A stretch of DNA of 64,000 nucleotides from JADJRH01 sp046351455 (GTDB lineage: Bacteria; Myxococcota_A; Polyangia; Polyangiales; Polyangiaceae): the NCBI GenBank assembly GCA_046351455.1, contig JAXLYM010000025.1:93234-157233 (forward strand). The letters are read 5' to 3'. The first letter of the stretch is position 1. The number at the start of each line of letters is the position of its first letter. Below are positions 1-7,003 of this stretch, piece after piece. The notes under the pieces were generated by a model. The model ran no database searches. It was not told the DNA's origin and saw only the letters and a program-made list of their open reading frames with translations. A program made the translations under genes and the position numbers.

Positions 1-1688
1 TTCGCGCGGGAGCCGGGATCGCCCTCGGGGAAATACGTGGTCCACGCCGTCAGCACGCCGCCGCCTTCGAGCTGCGTCGCCGCGACGCGCGCGATCTGAT
101 CGCCGTTGTGCAGCGACGTCAGCGACGCGGCCCGCGGAGGCGCGTCGTCCGTGTCGCGCATCGCCGGCGTGGTCCAGTCCGCCTTGCGCGACGCGAGCTG
201 CACCATGCCGACGTGCGCCGGCTGCGACGCCGCCACGCCGACCGCCGAGCACGCGCCCGCGACGCACGCGAACGAGCGCGGATCCATCGAATACGGGAGG
301 CCGTCCTCGCCGAAGAGCTCCGCGCGGATCGGCTCCGCCGACTGCACCGTGAGGTCCGCCCCGAAGCGCACGAACGTCGGCAGGATCGTGGGTTTCTCCG
401 GCGCCTCCGAGCCTCGCCACATCGGCGCGAGCGTGATCACGCCGAAGCCGTTCGCGTCGGCCGCGATCGCGGGCTCGGGGGGCGCCGCGTTCGCGTCCTC
501 GTTCGCGTCGTCGTCCTCCGTGCGCGCCAGGAACTTCACCGTCGCGCGCTCCTTGCTCAGCGCGCCGTCCGATCCGATCGTCGCGAGGTGGATCAGGCGC
601 TCGTCCGTGGGCGTGCGCAGCACGTCCTCCCACGCGAGCAGGCCGCGCGGCACCGCGCCGCTCACCGCGGATCCGCCGGCGATCGCGATGAGCGCCTGCT
701 CGCCGGTCGGGGGCGTCGCGCGCTTCGCGGGGGACGTGATCGCGCCGTTCTTGTCGATCGTGGCGGTCCACACGGCCGCATCCAGATCGCGCATGTCCGT
801 CCACACGAGCACGATGCGCCCGCCGATCTCCGCGACCTGCACGTCGGGCTGCGCGGTCGGCGACGCGCTGATCTCGACGAGCGGCTTCGCCTTGCCGGAC
901 GCGTCGAGCGGCACCACCGCGACCTTGCCCGTCACCACCGTGCCGGGGTCGCTCTCCTCTTTGCCGGGCGCCGGGAGCACCACCGCGATCGCATCCGCCG
1001 AAGGCGCCTTGAACCACGCGAGCACCCCGCTCGCGAGCGGCGCGGCCGGCCCTGTCGCGACGCCCTTCGCGTCGAGCGGCACCGCGACCACGTCGCCGTG
1101 CTGCAGCTGCTGCGACCACGTCTCCCACGCGACGAGCGCGCCCGACGCGCGCGGCAACACGTCGAGCGCCCACACCTCCTCGGCGATCTCCGTGAGGTTC
1201 GCGTGCGCTCCGCGCGGCGCGCCGGACGCGTCGATCGCCTGCGTGACGATGCGCGTGCGGCCCGCCTCTCGCTCCGCCCACGCGAAGACGTAGCCGTCTC
1301 CGACCGGCGCGAGCATGCCGAGCAAGAGCTCCACCGCGCCGGACGGGGCCGCGCCGATGTCCGTCGCCTGCGCAGCTTTCGGGAGGCCGTCGGTTCCGGT
1401 GGCCCGCGCGAAGAAGCGATCGCCGCGCGCGAAGACGAGGATCGCGCCGTCCTTCTGCCGCGCGAAATAGTGCGCGTTCGACTCGCTCTCGAGGTCCTCG
1501 ATCGCCGTCGCCGCGAACGCGCCGCCTTCGAGCTTCGGGGCGGTCTTCGCGGGGGGCGTGACGAGCTTGGTGTGTCGCGGCGGCATCGCGGCCTTCGGCG
1601 GGACGGGCCCGCAACCGGCGGCGAGAGCGAGCGCGAAGACGGCGGCGGCGGTGCTTCCGCGGCGGCTGGCGAAGGAGCTCATGTTCAT
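1..1688 (-). CDS. Putative lipoprotein, 3' end cut off by window edge
   Basis: The reading frame starts at ATG 1688 (a second ATG at 1682 is also possible) and runs off the left edge, leaving about 562 codons. The N-terminus is a signal peptide ending in a lipobox (LAAGC), so the product is probably an exported lipoprotein. The rest alternates short beta-strand-like blocks (for example VLVWTDMRD and GLLAWEDVLRTPT) typical of WD/Kelch-like or 'hypothetical lipoprotein' repeats of myxobacteria. I do not recognise a named family. It is divergent from the MopE-like gene, with about 340 bp between them. Coding on this strand is supported by the lipobox and by the non-random GC-third-position pattern; the long plus-strand frames here are mirror artefacts. 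Confidence 0.75.
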   Translation of the reverse strand, partial: MNMSSFASRRGSTAAAVFALALAAGCGPVPPKAAMPPRHTKLVTPPAKTAPKLEGGAFAATAIEDLESESNAHYFARQKDGAILVFARGDRFFARATGTDGLPKAAQATDIGAAPSGAVELLLGMLAPVGDGYVFAWAEREAGRTRIVTQAIDASGAPRGAHANLTEIAEEVWALDVLPRASGALVAWETWSQQLQHGDVVAVPLDAKGVATGPAAPLASGVLAWFKAPSADAIAVVLPAPGKEESDPGTVVTGKVAVVPLDASGKAKPLVEISASPTAQPDVQVAEIGGRIVLVWTDMRDLDAAVWTATIDKNGAITSPAKRATPPTGEQALIAIAGGSAVSGAVPRGLLAWEDVLRTPTDERLIHLATIGSDGALSKERATVKFLARTEDDDANEDANAAPPEPAIAADANGFGVITLAPMWRGSEAPEKPTILPTFVRFGADLTVQSAEPIRAELFGEDGLPYSMDPRSFACVAGACSAVGVAASQPAHVGMVQLASRKADWTTPAMRDTDDAPPRAASLTSLHNGDQIARVAATQLEGGGVLTAWTTYFPEGDPGSRA

Positions 1689-1795
1689 GACGGGCGCGAC
1701 CATACCGCAGCAGGACCCTTTCGTGACGTGCCGGTCCCGACGCGGGATCCCGGAGCGTCCGCGGAACCAGGACCCTCGCCCATCTCTTCCTGCGA

Positions 1796-1813
1796 TTTCA
1801 CGTTCACGTGAAA
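1796..1813. repeat. Perfect inverted repeat, possible operator
   Basis: The arms TTTCACGT and ACGTGAAA are exact reverse complements with a 2-nt spacer. It lies between divergent promoters and just before the 35-bp tandem repeat, which is a reasonable place for a regulator site. No regulator is known. Confidence 0.45.
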
Positions 1814-1820
1814 GAGCGAT

Positions 1821-1890
1821 CTCCGAAGCCGAATCGCTCTGCCCCGGGCGTCGCGCTCCGAGGCCGAATCGCGCGGCCCCGGGCGTCGCG
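1821..1890. repeat. 35-bp tandem duplication
   Basis: Two adjacent 35-bp copies (1821-1855 and 1856-1890) differ at only three positions. Both contain the CCCCGGGCGTCGCG core. The repeat is non-coding and lies about 135-200 bp upstream of the MopE-like gene. Confidence 0.8.
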
Positions 1891-2024
1891 GTCCGACGGT
1901 CAATCACCGCGCGGCGGGCTTTGCCGGATCCTTCTCCCGAAAAAGGAGAATCAGTTATCGTCGACCAACCACCACTTTATTGGGCCTTTGGGCTCGTTTC
2001 TTTGCGCGGAAAGGGACACCTCGT

Positions 2025-3845
2025 ATGAGCCAAGCACGCTCCAATGCTTGGAGAGCGATCGCGCTCCCAGCGGTCATTTTGCTCGGCGCGGCCACCATGG
2101 GCTGCCCGAGCGCGAAGGGATCCGGCACCGGGGCCACCAGCGCCGGCGGCGGCGGGGCGGGGGGCAATGGCGGATCGACAGCAGGCGCGGGCGGCAACAC
2201 GGCAGGCGCGGGCGGCGCCACGTGCGTGCCCGAGACCGAGATCTGCGACGGCAAAGACAACGACTGCGACGGGCAGATCGACAACGTCGCCGCCGCTCCG
2301 AGCGGCTGCGCGTGCAATGACGGCGCGACGCAGGATTGTTACACGGGCCCCGACGGCACGTCCGGCAAGGGCGCTTGCAAGGCGGGCACGCAGACGTGCG
2401 CGAACGGCGCGTGGGGCGAGTGCGCGGGCCAGGTCGTGCCGGCGAAGGAGGAGTGCAACCTCATCGACGACGACTGCAACGACGCCGTCGACGACATGGG
2501 CACGACGATGTGCGGCGTCGGCGCGTGCACGGCCGTGGTCGACAAGTGCGTGAACGGGCAGGCGCAGCAGTGCATCCCGAACATGCCCTCCGTCGAGGTG
2601 TGCGACGGCATCGACAACAACTGCAACCAGCTCATCGACGAGACCGACCCGATGCTCGACGCGAACTGCGATTCGGGTCAGCTCGGCGTCTGCGCGCCCG
2701 GCAAGATGAAGTGCATCGCGGCCGCGCTCACGTGCCAGCCCTTCGTCACGGCCACGACCGAGACGTGCAACGGCAAGGACGACGACTGCAACGGCGCGGT
2801 CGACGACAACATCGCGGGCACCGGGAGCGCGTGCTCGACGGGCGCGCTCGGCGTGTGCGCGGCGGGCACGCTCTCGTGCCAGGACGCGGGCGGCGGCAAC
2901 TACACGATCGACTGCTTCCAGGACGTGGCGGCGTCCGCGGAGACGTGCGACGGCCTCGACAACGACTGCGACGGCACGGTCGACAACGGAGATCCGGGGG
3001 GCGGCGGCGCGTGCGACACGGGTCTGCTCGGTGAGTGCGCCGCCGGCACGCTGCACTGCCAGAACGGCGCGATCACGTGCGTGCAGAACAAGATGCCTTC
3101 GACCGAGACGTGCGACGCGAAGGACAACAACTGCGACGGCATGGTCGACAACGGCAACCCCGGCGGCGGCCAGGCGTGCGGCTGCGGCGGCGCCGGCGTG
3201 ACGGCGTGCCAGAACGGCGCGATCGTCTGCAACGGCGGCCCGACCACGTACTTCTTCGAGGACTTCAAGGACAACAGCAAGGGCTGGACGGTCGGCCAGA
3301 ACTGGCAGATCGGGCCGGCGATCGCGGGCTGCGCGGGCTGCACCGGCAACCCGGATCCGGGCGTCGATCACACCGCGACGGCCGACAACGGCATCGCGGG
3401 CGTCGTGCTCGGCGGCCCCGCTCCCACCGTCGTCGCGGCGGGCCAGTTCTATTACCTGACGAGCCCGACCATCAACACGGCGGGCGCGGCCGGCTCGGTG
3501 TACCTGCAGTTCTGGCGCTGGCTGAACAGCGACTACGATCCGTTCATGCACAACGTCATCCAGGTCAGCACGGACAACGGCACGACCTGGGTGACGCTCC
3601 CCTACGGCGCGACGGGCGGCTGCTGCGGCGTCCAGGACTCGGCGTGGACGAACCACGGCCTGCCGAACCCGCCGGTCAACCCGCCGACCAGCGCGGCCCA
3701 GTACCCGACGCAGTTCGACCTCACGGCGTACAAGAGCGCGACGATGAAGATCCGCTTCGGCTACGACGTGGCGAGCTCGGGCGTGTACACGATCGGCTCG
3801 TGGAACCTCGACGACATCCTGATCGCGAGCGCGATCTGCCCTTGA
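2025..3845 (+). CDS. MopE-like Cys-rich secreted protein
   Basis: A 606-residue exported protein. The start ATG 2025 follows an AAAGG ribosome-binding site; upstream in-frame starts lack one and would spoil the signal peptide. A hydrophobic leader ending near ATMGC suggests a lipoprotein, although the lipobox is imperfect. A Gly/Ala-rich linker follows, then six repeats of the putative metal-binding MopE type (CDGKDNDCDG, CNLIDDDCND, CDGIDNNCNQ, CNGKDDDCNG, CDGLDNDCDG, CDAKDNNCDG) spread over roughly residues 75-385. The last ~190 residues (from YFFEDFKDNSKGWTVG) look like a jelly-roll carbohydrate- or protein-binding module of the kind found after secreted metallopeptidases. Known MopE binds copper; here metal binding is inferred from the acidic CDxxDxDCDG loops only. 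Confidence 0.85.
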   Translation: MSQARSNAWRAIALPAVILLGAATMGCPSAKGSGTGATSAGGGGAGGNGGSTAGAGGNTAGAGGATCVPETEICDGKDNDCDGQIDNVAAAPSGCACNDGATQDCYTGPDGTSGKGACKAGTQTCANGAWGECAGQVVPAKEECNLIDDDCNDAVDDMGTTMCGVGACTAVVDKCVNGQAQQCIPNMPSVEVCDGIDNNCNQLIDETDPMLDANCDSGQLGVCAPGKMKCIAAALTCQPFVTATTETCNGKDDDCNGAVDDNIAGTGSACSTGALGVCAAGTLSCQDAGGGNYTIDCFQDVAASAETCDGLDNDCDGTVDNGDPGGGGACDTGLLGECAAGTLHCQNGAITCVQNKMPSTETCDAKDNNCDGMVDNGNPGGGQACGCGGAGVTACQNGAIVCNGGPTTYFFEDFKDNSKGWTVGQNWQIGPAIAGCAGCTGNPDPGVDHTATADNGIAGVVLGGPAPTVVAAGQFYYLTSPTINTAGAAGSVYLQFWRWLNSDYDPFMHNVIQVSTDNGTTWVTLPYGATGGCCGVQDSAWTNHGLPNPPVNPPTSAAQYPTQFDLTAYKSATMKIRFGYDVASSGVYTIGSWNLDDILIASAICP

Positions 3846-3867
3846 TCTGAAGCCTCTCCTGCGAAGT

Positions 3868-3892
3868 CCGCGCGCGCCTCTTCCGCGCGCGG
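3868..3892. terminator. Bidirectional hairpin between convergent genes
   Basis: CCGCGCGCG (3868-3876) pairs perfectly with CGCGCGCGG (3884-3892) around a 7-nt loop. It lies between the convergent ends of the MopE-like gene and rsmI. It lacks a strong T tract. Confidence 0.5.
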
Positions 3893-3898
3893 GCCGGC

Positions 3899-4786
3899 TC
3901 AGGAGCGCCCTTCCCGCCGCTTCACCACCCTCGTGTAGACGTCCTTCTTCGGCACGCGGAGCACCAGCGCGAGCTCCTCGGCGATGTCGCGCGCGCGCCT
4001 GTTTTTGTCGAGCGCCTCGTCGATGCGGCGGTCGATCTCGGCGTCGTCGATCGCGGGCTCACCGACGCCGCCGTCGCCTTCGCCGAGGACGATCGTGACC
4101 TCTCCGACCCACTCGCGCTGGAGCGCCGCGATCTCCGAAATGGCCCCGCGGACGAGCTCTTCGTGCATCTTCGTGAGCTCGCGCGCGACGACGGCGGGGC
4201 GCGACGGGCCGATCTCCGCGAGGGCGCGCAGCGTGTCCGTGGTGCGCTCCGGCGACTCGAAGAGGACGATCGGATCCACGTCGGACGCGATCTTCTCCAG
4301 CGCCGCGCGCCGCTCGGGCCCGGAGCGCGGGAGGAACCCCACGAAGCGGAACGCCCCGTTCACGATCCCCGAAGCGCACACCGCCGCGAGCACCGCGGAC
4401 GCCCCCGGGATCGGCACCACGCGCAGCCCGCGCGCGGCCGCGAGCCGCACCAGCGCCGTGCCGGGATCGCTCACGATCGGCGTGCCCGCGTCGGTGACGA
4501 GCGCGATGTCTTCGCCGGCCTCCAGCCGATCCGCGGCGCGCGCGAGGGCGGCCTCCGGCGCGTGCGCGTCGAGCCGATCCACGGGCTTGCCGCCGATGCC
4601 GAGGTGCGAGAGCAGCGCGAGCGATCGCCGCGTATCCTCCGCGAGCACGCGGCTCACGGATCGCAGCGTCTCGATCGCGCGGAGCGTGATGTCCCCGAGG
4701 TTCCCGATAGGCGTCGCGACGACGTAGAGCGTGCCGGCCACGCCCGGGGCGTACCAGAGCGTGAGCAAGGAAGCATCGTCGAGCAT
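3899..4786 (-). CDS. rsmI: 16S rRNA (cytidine(1402)-2'-O)-methyltransferase
   Basis: RsmI methylates the ribose of C1402 in the decoding centre of 16S rRNA using S-adenosylmethionine. The SAM-methylase (tetrapyrrole-methylase fold) signature GTLYVVATPIGNLGDIT lies near the N-terminus, followed by LAEDTRRS, VTDAGTPIVSDPG and the conserved PIPGASAVLAAVCASG and GFLPR motifs; ARELTKMHEE is also family-typical. With ATG 4786 the protein is 295 residues, normal for the family. A GTG at 4741 would give 280 and cannot be excluded, since neither start has a clear ribosome-binding site. An ~85-bp dispersed hairpin element begins only 10 bp upstream, so it may lie in the leader of this gene. Confidence 0.93.
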   Translation of the reverse strand: MLDDASLLTLWYAPGVAGTLYVVATPIGNLGDITLRAIETLRSVSRVLAEDTRRSLALLSHLGIGGKPVDRLDAHAPEAALARAADRLEAGEDIALVTDAGTPIVSDPGTALVRLAAARGLRVVPIPGASAVLAAVCASGIVNGAFRFVGFLPRSGPERRAALEKIASDVDPIVLFESPERTTDTLRALAEIGPSRPAVVARELTKMHEELVRGAISEIAALQREWVGEVTIVLGEGDGGVGEPAIDDAEIDRRIDEALDKNRRARDIAEELALVLRVPKKDVYTRVVKRREGRS

Positions 4787-4795
4787 CAGGGTTTT

Positions 4796-4882
4796 GGGTG
4801 CCCACCCCCGGTCCGTGCTCGCTTCGCTGCGCGCGGCCCGCCCCTCCCAAAGCGCCTGCTTCGCAGCCGCAGGGAGGGGGGC
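4796..4882 (+). repeat. Dispersed hairpin element, copy 1
   Basis: It starts with GGGTGCCCACCCCCG (4796-4810), followed by GCCCCTCCC (4840-4848) that pairs with GGGAGGGGGGC (4872-4882). An inner CTGC-ttc-GCAG hairpin sits in the loop. The same order of blocks recurs at 58166-58252. This looks like a REP/MITE-like intergenic repeat. Confidence 0.6.
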
Positions 4883-4903
4883 GTTCACTGTTTCGTGATC
4901 CCG

Positions 4904-5103
4904 ATCAGCGGCGCGCACGCCTCCGGCCGAGACGCATCGCGAGCGCTGCGGCGGCGACCGCGAGCCAGGGAGAGGCTCCGGCGCCGCTAGATCCAGGCGT
5001 TTGATCAGCGGCGCGGGCGCCTCCGGCCGAGGCGCATCGCGAGCGCTGCGGCGGCGACCGCGAGCCAGGGAGAGGCTCCTGCGCCGCTAGATCCTGGCGT
5101 TTG
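4904..5103. repeat. 100-bp tandem duplication of a MYXO-CTERM-coding end
   Basis: Copy 1 (4904-5003) and copy 2 (5004-5103) are nearly identical. Copy 2 encodes the real C-terminal tail of the M64 peptidase. Copy 1 lies just past the stop codon and still encodes a full tail (SPWLAVAAAALAMRLGRR, then its own stop), but out of frame with the gene (period 100, not a multiple of three). Confidence 0.9.
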
Positions 5104-6366
5104 ACAACCGCAGTCGCCTTCGTTCTTGGTGCCGCCGGTGCCTCCGCTGGAGGTGCTCGTCGAGCCGCCCGCGCCGCCTTCTCCGCCGATGGGCGGGAGG
5201 TTGGAGTCGACCGTGATGTTCCAGGTGATCGCCTCCTTCATCACGCCGTCCGGATCGTCGCGCACCAGCGCCGTCGCGTCGTACACCGCGAGGCCGATGG
5301 CGTGCGGGCCGTCCGCGAGGCCGAGCGCCGACGGATCCACCGCGAGCGTGCCGCCCGTTCCCACAGCCGGATTGCCGTCGATCGTCCACGTGATCATCAG
5401 GTCCGACAGCGCCGGGATCGTCGCCGAGAACGACGTCGCGCCCTTGCCGGGGATCGCCGCGTCCAGCGCGGGGGACGGCGCGTCGATGAGCAGCGACAGC
5501 TTCGAGAAGCCGATCACCATCGCCTGCGCGCACACCTGGCAAAACGTGTGGTTCAGCTCGCGCATGAGGCAGTTCGGCGTCGGGCGGAAGACGCCGGTCG
5601 TCTTGTAACGAGCGCCCTCGAACGCGCCGACCGGATCGTGATCGCCCTTCTTGTCCGCGATCGGCGTGGGGATCGCGACGCCGTCGGTGAGCCAGCTCGA
5701 CCACTTCACCGGATCGAGGTGCGCCGCGGACGCGACGTTCGGCTCCGGATCGCCGTCGGGGAAGCCCGGGTACGGCGCCGTGTACTCGTCCGCGAGGCCC
5801 GCGATCGTGTGGCCGATCTCGTGACGCGCGATCTCCAGCGAGTTGCCGTCGAGCGAGACGACCGCGACGGATCCGCCCGATCCGCCGTACGGCTTCGCGT
5901 TGACGATGCACAGGACGAGATCCGCCTCCGGGAAGCGCTTGTTGATCTCCTGGTGCACCTTGCCGTCGTTCACCGCGAGCAGGTAATCGATGCCGTTCGT
6001 GTCGTACGACGCGTCGAACGCGGTGCTCACCGAGACGCCCGCCGACGGATCGTCCGCGCCGCTGTCCTGCGACGGCGTGAACAGCGCCCACGCGTTGAAG
6101 ACGGGCTTGTACGCGCCGTACGTCTCCGAGCCGAGGATGCCGTCCGCGGCCGTCTGCGCGTCGGCGAAGAACTTGTCGCGCTCCGCCGCGGTGTAGCCGT
6201 CGCCCACGATCACGAAATCGATCGACGCCGCGGTCGATCCCGCCGTCGCGAGCTCGGAGCAATCGCCGGCCTCCGCCGGGCACGCGCCCGCGAACGCTGG
6301 ACGCGCCGGGGCCAGGATCGCGGCCGCCGCGAGGGCGATCGCGCACGCCAGACCGCGCGCCTTCAC
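5005..6366 (-). CDS. M64-family metallopeptidase with MYXO-CTERM tail
   Basis: Predicted exported zinc peptidase of the IgA-peptidase M64 type, 453 residues. Signal peptide at 1-26 (cleavage near AFA-GA). Motifs: IVGDGYTAAERDKFFADA near residue 52 and the zinc site HEIGHTIAGLADEY, with H182, E183 and H186 and a downstream ADEY, as in the family. A Gly/Ser/Thr-rich linker follows, then GDCGCQTPGSSG, a hydrophobic helix and a terminal RRRPRR cluster: a MYXO-CTERM sorting signal, expected to be cleaved and to place the protein on the cell surface. The start is GTG 6366, which overlaps the stop of the upstream lipoprotein gene (GTGA), so the two are translationally coupled. The 3' end has been tandemly duplicated. 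Confidence 0.88.
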   Translation of the reverse strand: MKARGLACAIALAAAAILAPARPAFAGACPAEAGDCSELATAGSTAASIDFVIVGDGYTAAERDKFFADAQTAADGILGSETYGAYKPVFNAWALFTPSQDSGADDPSAGVSVSTAFDASYDTNGIDYLLAVNDGKVHQEINKRFPEADLVLCIVNAKPYGGSGGSVAVVSLDGNSLEIARHEIGHTIAGLADEYTAPYPGFPDGDPEPNVASAAHLDPVKWSSWLTDGVAIPTPIADKKGDHDPVGAFEGARYKTTGVFRPTPNCLMRELNHTFCQVCAQAMVIGFSKLSLLIDAPSPALDAAIPGKGATSFSATIPALSDLMITWTIDGNPAVGTGGTLAVDPSALGLADGPHAIGLAVYDATALVRDDPDGVMKEAITWNITVDSNLPPIGGEGGAGGSTSTSSGGTGGTKNEGDCGCQTPGSSGAGASPWLAVAAAALAMRLGRRRPRR

Positions 6367-6860
6367 GGCCACCTCGCGACGAGGCTGGAGCCGCCGACGG
6401 GGGCGATCTCGATCGTCTCGCCCGGCGCGGGCTGCGGCACCTTCACCGTGAACGCGACGTCCTGCTTCGGCACGTTCACCGCGGGCGCGCCCTGCGACTC
6501 GTTCGGCGGCGACTCCAGCGCGCCGCGCGCGACGATGTCTCCCGACGCGATCACCTCGCCGTGCGGGCCGAGCAGCTTCCACGTGTGCGTCGCCGCGCCG
6601 GTGCCGTTCCACGAGGCCGCGGGGCCGAGCGCGGATCGCGGGCGGCGCGCGCTCGACGTCACGCGGAGCGAAGAGGCCGTCTGCTCGACGACGAGGATCG
6701 CGACGTCACGCGCTTCGAGCGCGACGGCCGGTCCGCTCGCGGGGTGGTTCGGCGTCCCGTCGCACGGCACGTTGGATCCGTTCGGCGGATCGCCGTTCGC
6801 GGCGCACGCGACGAGGCCGAGCGCTGCGAAGAGAAGCGAAAGCATGAGGGGAATGCGCAT
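6363..6860 (-). CDS. Putative lipoprotein upstream of M64 peptidase
   Basis: 165 residues beginning with a signal peptide and clear lipobox (GLVACAAN). The mature part has an immunoglobulin-like pattern of beta strands (TWKLLGPHGEVIASGDIV, FTVKVPQPAPGETIEI). No named family was recognised. It overlaps the M64 peptidase gene by 4 bp (GTGA), so it is probably made with the peptidase and may be its anchor, inhibitor or chaperone. That role is inferred from context only. Confidence 0.75.
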   Translation of the reverse strand: MRIPLMLSLLFAALGLVACAANGDPPNGSNVPCDGTPNHPASGPAVALEARDVAILVVEQTASSLRVTSSARRPRSALGPAASWNGTGAATHTWKLLGPHGEVIASGDIVARGALESPPNESQGAPAVNVPKQDVAFTVKVPQPAPGETIEIAPVGGSSLVARWP

Positions 6861-6970
6861 GTCCCGAGCCTAGCGAACCGAGGCCCCTTTCCCATCCCGG
6901 AGCGGCCGGCCGCCGCGCTCTTGCCGCATTCCAGGTTCGCGGGCCGGATCCGATTTCGCCGAGGCTTGGG

Positions 6971-6987
6971 AAAACACTTGTTCAGTG
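6971..6987 (+). promoter_or_regulatory. LexA-like (SOS) box of uvrA
   Basis: AAAACACTTGTTCAGTG ends 17 bp before the uvrA start. It fits the myxobacterial LexA motif CTRHAMRYBYGTTCAGS (as I recall it) with the whole AMRYBYGTTCAG core intact and three mismatches at the ends. Its other strand, TGAACAAGTGTTT, also resembles the GAAC-N4-GTTY box of Gram-positive LexA. A site upstream of a DNA-repair gene is biologically sensible. Confidence 0.55.
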
Positions 6988-7003
6988 CTAGAGGGCCGGG
7001 CCC

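Larger units (their letters stand above)
1689..2024. other. Divergent intergenic region with repeats
   Basis: These 336 bp separate two divergent exported-protein genes. They hold a perfect inverted repeat (1796-1813), a 35-bp tandem duplication (1821-1890) and a small inverted repeat ttctcc/ggagaa around 1932-1951. I see no gene in it. Promoters for both neighbours must lie here, but no convincing -35/-10 pair was found. Confidence 0.6.

Noticed and set aside
1977..3656. Long open frames on the opposite strand of the MopE-like gene and of many other genes
   Set aside because: They mirror the Cys-rich/GC-rich genes, have extreme Arg/Ala/Val composition and no signal peptides or motifs; typical antisense frames of high-GC DNA.
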